A stretch of DNA of 64,000 bases from a bacterium (GTDB taxonomy: Bacteria; Eisenbacteria; RBG-16-71-46; CAIMUX01), in NCBI GenBank assembly GCA_030431975.1, contig JAUIHP010000005.1, positions 62,001 through 126,000 of the forward strand, written 5' to 3'. A program made the translations under genes and the position numbers. Positions 33,167 through 42,395 of the stretch are shown piece after piece. Each line of letters begins with the position of its first letter. Position 1 is the stretch's first letter. The notes under the pieces were generated by a model. It was given only the letters and a program-made list of their open reading frames with translations. It did not search any database and was not told where the DNA came from.

Positions 33167-34248
33167 TTGCGCTTCAAACGCTCCGCTGCCTGGTAACAAA
33201 GGCGAGCTTTGTCGTATTGACCACGCTTGTCATACGCCACGCCCAGATAGAAATGGGCCTGGCTGTTCCTGGGATCGAGTTCGCAAACGCGCGTCAGACA
33301 CTCGACCGCCCGCCCGGGTTGGTCCTTCTTGTTGTACGTCAAACCGAGGTGGTAAAGCGCGCGCACCGAATCGGGCCTCGTCTCCAGGCACTGCTGGAAG
33401 TGACGCATTCCGACTTCGTACTGCCCCCGTTTGAAGGAGAGAAGGCCGAGGTGGTAGTTCGCCTCCCAATGACCAGGTTCCAGAGCGAGAACTCGCCTCA
33501 GGGCGGCCTGGGCATCGTCCGGCGAGTCGTCCATGAGAGCGACACCGATATTGAACTGGGCAAGGACATTGGAAGGGTCGAGGTCCATGGCGGCCTGAAA
33601 CTCACTGAGAGCCTCACGTTGCCGGCCGAGATCCCCGTAGGCCGCGCCAAGGTTGAGGCGGCTCTCCACGCTCCTCGGGTCGAGCTGCAACGCGCGCTGA
33701 AAGCAATCGATCGCGCGTTCGGGCTGACCCAGCTCGTCGAACAGGATTCCAAGGTTGATGTGCGCCTTGGTCATCTCCGGATCGGACTTGAGACACTGTT
33801 CGAACGCCTGAATGGCATCTCGTTCACGCCCCATTCGCATCAGGGTTACGCCGATGCGGAAGAACGCCTCCGGATGGTCGGGATCGAGTTCCAGAGACTT
33901 GTCGTGGGCGGCCAAGGCCCCGTCCCAGTCCTCGGTCGCTTCGAGCAGCCGACCCCGAAGCGTCCAATACTGTGCCTCCTCCCGGAGAGGCTTCTCGTGA
34001 CGTTCAAACCAGTCGATCGCACGGTCCAGGTCGCCCGACTTCGTGTGCGCTTCGGCCACGAGTTCGAGCAGGGCCAAAGTTCCGGCCCCCTCCGCGAGAC
34101 GTGCATCGAGTTTGGAGACGGCGGCCGGGACGCGGCCCCCGTCGAGATAGGCGCGAACCAGTTGGACGAGCGCAGGATCGTCGTGGGATTGATGAGCGGA
34201 ACGCTCGAGGTCCGCGATGCGTTTGTGCGTTTTTTCTTCTGGACTCAA
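33163..34248 (-). CDS. tetratricopeptide repeat protein
   Basis: 361 residues from a TTG at 34248 with AAGGG upstream. At least eight consecutive 34-residue TPR units cover residues 75-355; clear ones contain HPEAFFRIGVTLMRMGRERDAI and KAHINLGILFDELGQPERAI. There is no signal peptide or membrane segment, so it is cytoplasmic. TPR arrays bind proteins; the partner is unknown. It is translationally coupled to trpA, which does not by itself indicate a shared function. Confidence 0.85.
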   Translation of the reverse strand: MSPEEKTHKRIADLERSAHQSHDDPALVQLVRAYLDGGRVPAAVSKLDARLAEGAGTLALLELVAEAHTKSGDLDRAIDWFERHEKPLREEAQYWTLRGRLLEATEDWDGALAAHDKSLELDPDHPEAFFRIGVTLMRMGRERDAIQAFEQCLKSDPEMTKAHINLGILFDELGQPERAIDCFQRALQLDPRSVESRLNLGAAYGDLGRQREALSEFQAAMDLDPSNVLAQFNIGVALMDDSPDDAQAALRRVLALEPGHWEANYHLGLLSFKRGQYEVGMRHFQQCLETRPDSVRALYHLGLTYNKKDQPGRAVECLTRVCELDPRNSQAHFYLGVAYDKRGQYDKARLCYQAAERLKRK

Positions 34249-34341
34249 GGTACCCTTCGAAGCTCTGACGGCAAGGTAGGAAGTTCGCCGTGCCCCGTAG
34301 ATCCGGACATTAGAGAGCGCGTGTTGTCAAGTCAACCCGGC

Positions 34342-34374
34342 CAAAAACGAAAGCGGTCCCAATGGGACCGCTTT
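34342..34374 (-). terminator. intrinsic terminator after the MglA-like gene
   Basis: On the minus strand AAAGCGGTCCC-ATT-GGGACCGCTTT is followed by CGTTTTTGG. The 11-bp perfect stem and U-run form a strong terminator 38 bases beyond the stop at 34412. Confidence 0.9.
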
Positions 34375-34411
34375 CCTGCAATCGAACGGAACTGGAACGC
34401 CGCGGCGCTTG

Positions 34412-36154
34412 CTATGCGGCCTTCTTCCCCTCCGCGGACTCGATCCGAATCTTGAGGACGAGTCCATGTTGGAGATCTTCCGGAGACAGTCGAACCGGAA
34501 CCACGACCTCTCGCGGCTCGGCTCCGGCAATCTGGCCCGGAATCTGAACCTCACCCGGCACCCTCCCCGCCGCGAGCGACGATGAGGACTCGGGTCCGAA
34601 CTCGAACGGCGACGATGACGCCGCGGGGTCAGACGTAGCCGGAGCTGCCGAGTCATCAGTCGATGCCGATGCCGATGCCGCCGCCGGGGCCGGGGCCGAG
34701 GCCGACGAATCCATCGATGCCGGGGCCGACTCTGTGGAACTCGTACCCGCAGACCCAGCTTCCGCCGACGACCCGAATGCGCCCGTTCCTTCCAGTTCCA
34801 GACGTAGGCCCGGTTCCGAAGGCGCGCTCGCCGCCTCGGTTTCGGCAGGTGAGGTCGAAGCCGCATCGAAGAAGCTGTTTCGCGTCGAGCCCTCGGCGGA
34901 GTCCGCCCCACCGGAAGCAGAGGTCCCCGCCGCGGTCGCCTCTGGGGCCATTTCGATGGGAGCCACTTCCGGTGCGGAATCGGACATGGACTCACCTTGC
35001 GAATCGTCACCGCGGCGTAGCCAGCGGGCCAAACGCCCGCGTACGCCGCCACCATTTTCCTGCTTCGGCTCGCGGGAAATCGGCGGCAAATCGTCATCGT
35101 CCACCGACGACGCTGCCGGAGGTTCGACCGAGGTCGGCGGCGAGTTGGATGTGCTCGAATCGTTCGTCGACGAGAGGTTCGTCTCCGGTCCGGCGAAGGT
35201 CTCAAAGACCGGCTGGCTCTGAATGGCCGGCTCCTCGCCGATCGGCGCCGACATCGAGGGGAGTTCGGTCTCACCGGCGCCTGCGCCCGAGCCCGCACTC
35301 GAACCGCCGGCCGTCGGCGTTGCCGCACCACCACTCGGAGTCCCCGAAGTCGCGTCGGCAGCTGGAGGCGCTTCCACCGGAGCCGACATCGACGGGAGCT
35401 CGTTCTTCATGGTCGGCGGAGCCGCCGGCGGCGTCCCACCAATCGGGGCAGCCGGAGCGGAAGTCGGAGGCGCCGGAGCCGGGGCCGAGCCGATAGCGGG
35501 TGCGCTCGGTTGCTGAACCGGGGCGCCACCCACGGTCGGAGCCTCGGTCGCTCCCACGACCGGAACACCGACTTCCTGAGAAAGCTTCTTCAGCAGGAGC
35601 TTGGACACTCCCTTGAAGGTGTCGATGACACCCGTTCCCTTGGTCGCCACAGCTTCGAAGGTCGGAACACCCAACGGGTTCAGTACCTGATCGAGCTCAG
35701 CGACAGAATAGACCTCAGGAAGGTCGCGCTTGTTGTATTGAAGCGCCCAGGGAATCGTATCGATGTCGAGGCCGTGCTCCCGAAGATTCTCCTTCAGGTT
35801 CTCGAGGCTTTCGACATTCTCGTCCATCTTGCCGCGCTTGGAGTCGGCGACGAAGACGACCGCATCCACACCCTTCAGAACGAGCTTACGGGTCGCGTTG
35901 TAGTAAACCTGACCCGGAACGGTGTAGAGGAGAAAACGGGTCTTGAAACCGGAGAGTTCTCCCAATTGAACCGGAAGAAAGTCGAAGAAGAGGGTTCGCT
36001 CCGTCTTCGTCTTCATCGAGACCATCTTGCCGCGATGGTTGCCGGGGATCGAGCCGTAGATGTACTCCAGGTTGGTGGTTTTTCCACTCAAACCCGGTCC
36101 GTAGTACACGAGCTTGGCGTTGATCTCTTTTCCGGAGTAGCTGACGAGAACCAT
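34412..36154 (-). CDS. MglA-family small GTPase with a very long low-complexity tail
   Basis: 580 residues. Residues 1-195 are a complete MglA GTPase: G1 YYGPGLSGKTTNLEYIY, G3 TVPGQVYYNATRK, G4 QYNKRDLP, then EAVATKGTGV. MglA GTPases set cell polarity and control motility. The usual length is about 195 residues; here about 310 residues of Ala/Pro/Ser/Gly/Glu-rich sequence follow. These include repeated ELPSMSAP units and a short conserved-looking end (EVVVPVRLSPEDLQHGLVLKI). A ribosome site GGGAGGG precedes the ATG at 36154. No MglB (Roadblock) gene is adjacent. The tail could tether or target the GTPase. Confidence 0.85.
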   Translation of the reverse strand: MVLVSYSGKEINAKLVYYGPGLSGKTTNLEYIYGSIPGNHRGKMVSMKTKTERTLFFDFLPVQLGELSGFKTRFLLYTVPGQVYYNATRKLVLKGVDAVVFVADSKRGKMDENVESLENLKENLREHGLDIDTIPWALQYNKRDLPEVYSVAELDQVLNPLGVPTFEAVATKGTGVIDTFKGVSKLLLKKLSQEVGVPVVGATEAPTVGGAPVQQPSAPAIGSAPAPAPPTSAPAAPIGGTPPAAPPTMKNELPSMSAPVEAPPAADATSGTPSGGAATPTAGGSSAGSGAGAGETELPSMSAPIGEEPAIQSQPVFETFAGPETNLSSTNDSSTSNSPPTSVEPPAASSVDDDDLPPISREPKQENGGGVRGRLARWLRRGDDSQGESMSDSAPEVAPIEMAPEATAAGTSASGGADSAEGSTRNSFFDAASTSPAETEAASAPSEPGLRLELEGTGAFGSSAEAGSAGTSSTESAPASMDSSASAPAPAAASASASTDDSAAPATSDPAASSSPFEFGPESSSSLAAGRVPGEVQIPGQIAGAEPREVVVPVRLSPEDLQHGLVLKIRIESAEGKKAA

Positions 36155-36434
36155 GGTGTTTGAGTCCCTCCCGGAGAACGTGCTCGCCGGTTCAGAATGG
36201 ACATCCTTGCCTTCATCGTCCTATCGGCCGGTCCCAGCCGTCTCTTGAAGCCGCGATCCCAAGTCGCGCGCAGATTCCCTTCAATGGGCCACATCCAAAC
36301 AATGAGGAAAGAACTGCCTATGTGTCGCGACGCCTGAGCGACCTCTCAGACCGCCTCGAGGATGCGGTCGACGACCGGCGTCTTGACAGTCGGCCGGAAC
36401 TTTCGAAGGAGGCGACCGGCCGTAAACAGAGGGC

Positions 36435-38624
36435 TCAACCGATCTTGAGGAAGGAGAAGGACTCTTCGTGGCGGGCCAGCACGGCCGTCCGCAGTCCCTC
36501 GTTCACAGACTGGTCCAACCGCGGATCCGCCGACAGAATTTTGCCCGCCACCTCACGGGCCTGAAGCAGCACGTCTTCCTGAGAAACGAGATCGGCAACC
36601 CGCAGGGTGGGAATCCCGTGCTGCGCCGTACCGAGAAGACTCCCGGGCCCGCGCAGACGCAGATCCGCCTCCGCCACGGCAAAACCGCTGTCCTCCTTCG
36701 TCATGACATCGAGGCGCGCCTTGGTTTCCTCAGCAAGGTTCGACGGCGCCATCATGAAGAAATGGGACTCGCCGCCTCCGCGCCCCACACGGCCACGCAA
36801 CTGGTGCAGCTGGCTGAGCCCGAACCGCTCCGGATGCTCGACGACCATGACCGTGGCCTGGGGAATGTCGACTCCGACTTCAACAACGGTCGTGGAGACC
36901 AGACACGGTGTCTCTCCTTCCCGAAAACGACGGATCGCCTCTTCCTTCTCTTCACCTTTCATCCGCCCGTGAAGAAGGCCGATGGTGACGCCGACAAAGG
37001 CCGGATGCGCACTGAGCTGTTCCTTCATGCTGGTCGCATCCTTCAAGTCCGTCTGTTCGGATTCTTCGACCAATGGATAGACGAAGAAAGCGCGTTCGCC
37101 GCCGCGGGCAAGATCAGCCACGAACTGCAGCAGACCTTCCCGCTTCTTTGGCGGAACGAGATAGCTTTTCGGCGGGATGCGTCCCGGCGGTTTCTCCATG
37201 AGCAGGGACAGGTCGAGATCACCATGCAAAGTCAGACTGAGCGTGCGCGGAATCGGTGTCGCACTCATGACCAGGCAGTGCGGAGCCTTTCCCTTCTCTG
37301 CGAGACGGGCACGCTGCATGACTCCGAAACGATGCTGTTCGTCGACGACGACCAGGCCGAGCTTGCGAAATCCGACTTTGCTTTCCTGAAGCGCGTGCGT
37401 TCCGACGACGACATCGATCGAACCCGTGGCCAGCCCGCTGAGGATACGACGCCGATCGGCGGCGCCGGTGCGACCGATCAGGACTTCGACACGACGCCCC
37501 AAAGGAGCAAACCATCGGGAGAAGGACTCCCCCTGCTGAAGGGCCAGGATTTCGGTCGGAGCCATGAACGCGACCTGGGCATCGTTCTCGAGCGCCGTGG
37601 CGGCGGCCAATGCTGCCACGATGGTCTTTCCGGAGCCGACATCGCCCTGCAACAACCGGCTCATCGGCCGCTCCAGGGCCATGTCCGATCGAATGTCCTC
37701 GAGGACACCCTCCTGTCCCTGGGTCAGTGCGAAGGGAAGGTCTTCCCGCAGCTTGGTGTCCAACTCGCCGGTGCCGGGTAGCGCCGGCGCTACCGAGTTC
37801 TGAGCTCGCTCGTACTTCAGCCAACCGAGGGCGAGCTGCAACAGCAGGTACTCCTCGAAGGCCAGACGTACGCGGGCCTCTTCGGCATCGGGGATGCTCC
37901 TGGGAAAGTGAATCCGCTCGAAGCACGGTCGCAACGCCGGGTAACCGTAGCGGGTTCGAACCGCCTCCGGAATGACATCGACCAGCGCGTCGCCACACTT
38001 CTCGAGCGCGGTCTGGACCCAAACCCGAATCTGTTTCTGCGTGATGCCCGCCGTCAGCGAGTAGAGGGGAACGACCCGTCCTCCGTGCAGCGGCCGCGGA
38101 GGTGTGGCCGGACCGGAACGACCGGGATAGCGTTGGGCCGGAGTCGCGCGACCGCGCTCCAGCTCCCCCTGCGCCGGGTCCACCTTGTCCAGCAGCTCAA
38201 ACTCCGGAGCCTGGAACTGGAGCCTCGACCCACGGTACCGCGCGACCTTTCCGTGAAGAAGGACACGCCGCCCCGCGACCAGAGAACGAGCCAGGTAGGC
38301 CTGGTTGAACCATATCGCGCCGCCGCGACCGCCACGATCATCGATCAGGTCCACTTCCACGATGGTCTGACCGCGTTGCGCTCGCCGACTTCGCACCTTC
38401 TCGACCTGGACGATGGCCGTGACCTTGGTGTCCTCTTCCAAGTCGGCCAGCGCCGTCAGCTTCGACCGGTCCATGTAGCTGCGCGGGCAGTGCCACAGCA
38501 GGTCCAGAACCGTGAAGATTCCGAGCTTGGTCAACTTCGTCGCCCGAGCGGGACCGACTCCTGAAAGAAACTGGATCGGACTCGAGGGATCCATCGGACC
38601 CGGCTTCGACGAAGACGGACTCAC
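36435..38624 (-). CDS. recG: ATP-dependent DNA helicase RecG
   Basis: 729 residues from a GTG at 38624 that overlaps the upstream stop as GTGA. An N-terminal wedge/OB domain (about 20-185; FLSGVGPARATKLTKLGI) precedes the SF2 helicase domains. Helicase motifs include Walker A LLQGDVGSGKTIVAA, DEQHRFG (DExH), SATPIPRTL, and the C-terminal QLRGRVGRGG. RecG regresses stalled replication forks and branch-migrates Holliday junctions. Length and all motifs are normal. The insertion GRATPAQRYPGRSGPATPP in the wedge region is low-complexity. Confidence 0.96.
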   Translation of the reverse strand: MSPSSSKPGPMDPSSPIQFLSGVGPARATKLTKLGIFTVLDLLWHCPRSYMDRSKLTALADLEEDTKVTAIVQVEKVRSRRAQRGQTIVEVDLIDDRGGRGGAIWFNQAYLARSLVAGRRVLLHGKVARYRGSRLQFQAPEFELLDKVDPAQGELERGRATPAQRYPGRSGPATPPRPLHGGRVVPLYSLTAGITQKQIRVWVQTALEKCGDALVDVIPEAVRTRYGYPALRPCFERIHFPRSIPDAEEARVRLAFEEYLLLQLALGWLKYERAQNSVAPALPGTGELDTKLREDLPFALTQGQEGVLEDIRSDMALERPMSRLLQGDVGSGKTIVAALAAATALENDAQVAFMAPTEILALQQGESFSRWFAPLGRRVEVLIGRTGAADRRRILSGLATGSIDVVVGTHALQESKVGFRKLGLVVVDEQHRFGVMQRARLAEKGKAPHCLVMSATPIPRTLSLTLHGDLDLSLLMEKPPGRIPPKSYLVPPKKREGLLQFVADLARGGERAFFVYPLVEESEQTDLKDATSMKEQLSAHPAFVGVTIGLLHGRMKGEEKEEAIRRFREGETPCLVSTTVVEVGVDIPQATVMVVEHPERFGLSQLHQLRGRVGRGGGESHFFMMAPSNLAEETKARLDVMTKEDSGFAVAEADLRLRGPGSLLGTAQHGIPTLRVADLVSQEDVLLQAREVAGKILSADPRLDQSVNEGLRTAVLARHEESFSFLKIG

Positions 38625-39475
38625 CGGCCCGCCTTTCGCACATGCCGAACGCCGTCCGCGGAAACGACGGCGGAATCCTGGATCGTTCGATCCTCACGGC
38701 GAACGACGTGAACGGCCGCCACTCCCTCTTCAAAAAAGGTTCGCGCACGCTTCAGGCCGTCGCACTCGTACTCGTTGCACTTGTAGGCGCGTCGGTCCCG
38801 CGGTAGCGCGCATCCGGTTTGTGTGTGAAAAACGCAGGAGCCGCCCACGCTTCGTTCGGGAAGCATCTCTTCGTAGTAGCGTCGTAGGTCCTTTGCCGGG
38901 ACTCGATCCCGCGCCAGGATTTCCTCTACACGCGGCGCGGTGAGAAACGCGTGGGTACCGCCGGCGTGACAACAGGCTCCCTGACAGGCCGCGCAGACCG
39001 AAAGAGCCAGGTCAGGCGCTGCCGGCGAACCGCCGGTGTTTTCAGGTGCGGAACGGTCCTGGGTCACGGCGCCGCCGCACGCGCGAGATGCGTCCTCTGC
39101 AGGGTCTTGTGCAATCGCCGCTGTGCCTCGATCCGGCCTCGTTTCCTCGCGGCTCGTCTCGATCTCCGTCAGGATCTCATCCAGATTGCCAAGGAACTCC
39201 GAGCGACGACGCGCCGACAACGGACGAAGTCGCGAGGGACGAGCCGGAACGACCACGGAATGCTCCGCCGTGGTCGCCGTCGCCGCATCCCGGCGCGCAA
39301 GGACGCCGTTGGCCCGGTCGCGCTCTCTGTCGATATCGGCATCCAGCTGCGCCTGCCGACATTTCCAGTCGGAACAGACACCGCCCGCGTATCGCTGGTG
39401 CGGAGTCAGTTCTCCATCACAGTGGAGACATCTTTGTGGCTTGAGAAACTGCACGTCTTTGAAACTCCGCCGCAA
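38621..39475 (-). CDS. cysteine-rich protein with two putative metal-binding parts (YkgJ-like C-terminus)
   Basis: 284 residues from a TTG at 39475 (a GTG eight codons later is an alternative). The N-terminus has RCLHCDGEL and GGVCSDWKC, arranged like a four-Cys zinc ribbon. The C-terminal half has CAACQGACCHAGG, then SCVFHTQTGCALPRDR and YKCNEYECDG. This spacing resembles YkgJ/Fe-S or zinc cluster proteins (CxxCxxxCC). The two parts are joined by a disordered linker. It overlaps recG by 4 bases. I cannot name a function. Confidence 0.6.
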   Translation of the reverse strand: MRRSFKDVQFLKPQRCLHCDGELTPHQRYAGGVCSDWKCRQAQLDADIDRERDRANGVLARRDAATATTAEHSVVVPARPSRLRPLSARRRSEFLGNLDEILTEIETSREETRPDRGTAAIAQDPAEDASRACGGAVTQDRSAPENTGGSPAAPDLALSVCAACQGACCHAGGTHAFLTAPRVEEILARDRVPAKDLRRYYEEMLPERSVGGSCVFHTQTGCALPRDRRAYKCNEYECDGLKRARTFFEEGVAAVHVVRREDRTIQDSAVVSADGVRHVRKAGR

Positions 39476-39539
39476 TAGAACTCCGGACGGAGGGGACGAC
39501 GCAACGGAAATGGAGCCTCAGCAGTGCGAAGAGATCGGA

Positions 39540-40355
39540 CTAAGCCGCTCGAAGGCGCTCCAGCCAGGTGCGCGCGTCGTCGTATCCGGGATTCAGACGC
39601 AACGCTTCCTGAAAGCACGCACTCGCCTCGTTCAGCGAGCCGGACCGAGCGTGGAGCACACCCAATCGAAAGTGAAGGTCCGGGTACTGCGGCCGAATCC
39701 GCAGGGCCTTCTCCAGCAGCGATCGCGCGACTTCGGGCGGCGAGTGATCAAACGCGTCCAAAGCCTCGGCCACCGGACGCTCTTCGCCTTCGCGAAGTTC
39801 GAGTTCCTGCAGGATCGCCGAGCGCCACTCTTCGGGCGAACGGCTCTCGAAGAATTCGGGGTCGGAAGCCAGATCAACCGGCTCGGACCGCAGGAAGCCG
39901 TCCTCGAGAAGTTGACGCAGCTCTTCACGGGCACTCTCTGAACCCTGCCGAAGGCGATGGGAGGCCAGGTGCGCTCTCGCCTCGGCCAGTCCGGGATGCA
40001 CGTCCAGCGCCTGCTCGTAGTAGTGCGCAGCGCGACCGAAGTCGGATTGGCCGTCATAGAGTCGGCCCAGGTGCAGCAGCAGGTCGGGATAGCGACAACC
40101 CGCCTCAACGGCGTCTTCAAAGGCTAGGCGGGCCGGCTCGACTTCCTTGCGGCGAAGCAGGGACCAGCCCATTTCCATGCGGGCTTCCGCCCAGTAGAAG
40201 CGAGCGAGCCGGCTCTCGGGATCGTTCGGATGGTGTGTATGGTCCAGGTAGGACTGGAACGCTTGGCAGGCTTCGGCAAAACGCCGCTCATTGTAGTAGT
40301 CGATGCCTTGTCGATACGCATCGGCCTTGCGGCGCCGCCACCAGGCGAAACTCAT
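39540..40355 (-). CDS. TPR-repeat protein
   Basis: 271 residues, ATG at 40355. TPR-like units occur at residues 10-45 (AYRQGIDYYNERRFAEACQAF), 88-155 (PDLLLHLGRLYDGQSDFGRAA), and near the end (PDLHFRLGVLHARSGSLNEA). The N-terminal WWRRRKADA is basic, but there is no signal peptide. It lies between ftsZ and the cysteine-rich gene. Binding partner unknown. Confidence 0.8.
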   Translation of the reverse strand: MSFAWWRRRKADAYRQGIDYYNERRFAEACQAFQSYLDHTHHPNDPESRLARFYWAEARMEMGWSLLRRKEVEPARLAFEDAVEAGCRYPDLLLHLGRLYDGQSDFGRAAHYYEQALDVHPGLAEARAHLASHRLRQGSESAREELRQLLEDGFLRSEPVDLASDPEFFESRSPEEWRSAILQELELREGEERPVAEALDAFDHSPPEVARSLLEKALRIRPQYPDLHFRLGVLHARSGSLNEASACFQEALRLNPGYDDARTWLERLRAA

Positions 40356-40433
40356 GGAACCGTCCTCCCCCGAAGGGCCCGGTCCGGTCCGGAACCGGGT
40401 CTCTCAGGGGGTATCGGCCCTCTCGGGGGGCAT

Positions 40434-40473
40434 CTTTCATCCGGGGTCGGCAATGGACCAACCCCGGTGAAAG
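40434..40473 (-). terminator. long hairpin directly after ftsZ
   Basis: On the minus strand CTTTCACCGGGGTTGGT pairs with CGACCCCGGATGAAAG, with few mismatches, around a short loop. It begins immediately past the ftsZ stop. There is no good U-run, so it may only pause transcription or protect the dcw transcript end. Confidence 0.5.
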
Positions 40474-40474
40474 A

Positions 40475-42235
40475 TCAGTCGACGATGCGTTTCCGGAGGA
40501 ACGTCGGCACATCGAGGCGACGATTACCGGCCTCATCGGCCAGGTCCTCACCCTCCGGACGGGCCCACCGGGACCGGCTCAGTCCGGGATCCGAGGTCGG
40601 AAGTCCCGTCGCGTTTGCCTCGGAAGGATCCAGGTCCCTCCCGCCGGACACCCGCTCCCGTTCCGGAAGACGGCCACCGGGCTGGCGACCGGGCGAAGAC
40701 TCGTAGCGTCCCTCGGGTTCCTGCACCCTGTTCCGGGTGTTGGCCTCCGGCGGAGTGATGAGCCGAGCCTCTCCGACGACCTCGTGGGTCTCCTGGGACC
40801 GGGTTCCCGCCGGCCTGGATGAAGCCGGCCGACCCGAGACCGGTGCACCGGCGCCGCCCTGGGCGGTCGCAGGATGAGCCGCGGGGCGTGGTTGCTGCCG
40901 AACCTCGCCTCCGGGGTGAGGTGTCCGTGCACCGGCGTTCGCCGGCACGGGCTCGCGAGTCCGACGGCCATCGGCCGGGCTCGGATAGTTGGGATCGACC
41001 GCTTCCCGCCGTTGGACCGGAGACCCCTCATGGGTCGGACGAGCCGGTGCTCCACGGGAGTGGCCGTTCGTGGCCCGGACGGCAGGCTCCGGCGTGGCTT
41101 CGCGGTATGGGGCGGCCTGTCCGTTCTGCGGGTGCGCAGCGCCCGCAGCGGCCGGGTCTGAGGTCACGTACGGTTCGGCCGGCGTCTCGACCGGACCGGC
41201 GGCGGTGACCGGCGGCTCGGAGGGCGCCCCCGCAGGCTGCTGGCGGACCGCGACCGCATCCGCGGCCCCTTCTGCTTGAAGCTGCGGGAAACCGGTCGCG
41301 ACCAAAGTGACTCGGATGTCTTCGTCCATCGTCTCGTCGACGACCGCGCCCCAGAAGACGTCGGACTCTTCGCCGACCTGGTCGGAAACGAACTGGGCCG
41401 CCTGAGCCGCCTCGTGGAAGCCCATTCCCGGGCCGCCCTGGATGTTGATGAGGACGGCTGCGGCGCCGCCGATCTCCAGATCCTCGAGCAACGGCGACGA
41501 AACCGCCTTCTGCGCCGCTTCCAGCGCGCGATTCTCTCCGGAGGCCGCTCCCGAACCGAGAAGCGCGTTGCCGCGACCGCGCATGACGGTGCGAACGTCG
41601 GCAAAGTCGAGATTGATGATTCCGTGTCCCATGATCAGGTCGCTGATACCGCGGGTCGCCTGGAACAGAACTTCATCCGCCATGAGGAGCGCTTCGTCAA
41701 AGCTCGTTCCCGGGGGAACGATCTGCATGAGCTTGTCGTTGGGAATGGAGATCAGCGTATCGACGTGCTCGGCCAGCTGCTCGAGTCCCCGACGGGCGCG
41801 TCCCAGCTTCTTCTTGCCTTCGAAGTTGAAGGGCTTGGTCACGATGCCGACGGTGAGGACGCCGAGTTCCCGGGCAATGCGCGCGATGACCGGCGCGGCT
41901 CCCGTTCCCGTACCGCCACCCATTCCGGCCGTGATGAAGATCATGTCGCTGCCTTCGATGATGCGCTCGATCGACTCGGCATCCTCCTCGGCAGAAAGCT
42001 TTCCGATTTCCGGATCACCACCGGCGCCCAGGCCGCGGGTCGTCGCCTTGCCGATGGGCAGGCGATTGTGGCAGGCAGAGCGTTCCAGTGCCTGCATATC
42101 CGTGTTGCTGACCCAGAACTCCACGTCCTTGAGCCCGGCCTGGATCATCCGATTGACAGCATTGGAGCCACCGCCGCCTACTCCAAAAACCTTGAGGAGC
42201 GCGGGCGACCCTCCGTTGTCGACAAATTCCAGCAT
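40475..42235 (-). CDS. ftsZ: cell division GTPase FtsZ with extended C-terminal linker
   Basis: 586 residues from the ATG at 42235, which has GGAGGG at 8 bases; a GTG at 42316 would add 27 unconserved residues. The tubulin signature GGGTGTGAAP, the N-terminal FGVGGGGSNAVNRM and the T7 loop NLDFADVRTVM are intact. The globular domain ends near residue 315. A Pro/Arg/Glu/Ala-rich linker of about 250 residues follows, much longer than the usual 50-150. It ends in the conserved peptide RLDVPTFLRKRIVD that binds FtsA and other partners. FtsZ forms the division ring. It is the last gene of the dcw cluster. Confidence 0.97.
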   Translation of the reverse strand: MLEFVDNGGSPALLKVFGVGGGGSNAVNRMIQAGLKDVEFWVSNTDMQALERSACHNRLPIGKATTRGLGAGGDPEIGKLSAEEDAESIERIIEGSDMIFITAGMGGGTGTGAAPVIARIARELGVLTVGIVTKPFNFEGKKKLGRARRGLEQLAEHVDTLISIPNDKLMQIVPPGTSFDEALLMADEVLFQATRGISDLIMGHGIINLDFADVRTVMRGRGNALLGSGAASGENRALEAAQKAVSSPLLEDLEIGGAAAVLINIQGGPGMGFHEAAQAAQFVSDQVGEESDVFWGAVVDETMDEDIRVTLVATGFPQLQAEGAADAVAVRQQPAGAPSEPPVTAAGPVETPAEPYVTSDPAAAGAAHPQNGQAAPYREATPEPAVRATNGHSRGAPARPTHEGSPVQRREAVDPNYPSPADGRRTREPVPANAGARTPHPGGEVRQQPRPAAHPATAQGGAGAPVSGRPASSRPAGTRSQETHEVVGEARLITPPEANTRNRVQEPEGRYESSPGRQPGGRLPERERVSGGRDLDPSEANATGLPTSDPGLSRSRWARPEGEDLADEAGNRRLDVPTFLRKRIVD

Positions 42236-42395
42236 GGACGATCCCTCCAGCGGATCCGGCGTCCGTGCCGAATCCTCGAACACCAGGTTGTATTGATGAG
42301 GCTTCGAGGACTTCACGGCCGGTGATCCTCCCCCATTCAGTTTTCATATCATGTTGCGGCGCTTACTACCAGCGTGACCTCGGATCCGATCTCCT

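Noticed and set aside
36200-36240. Sigma-28-like promoter before the MglA-like gene
   Set aside because: GCCGATAG is present, but the -35 side (TCAA) is weak and one base off; there is no flagellar link for this gene.
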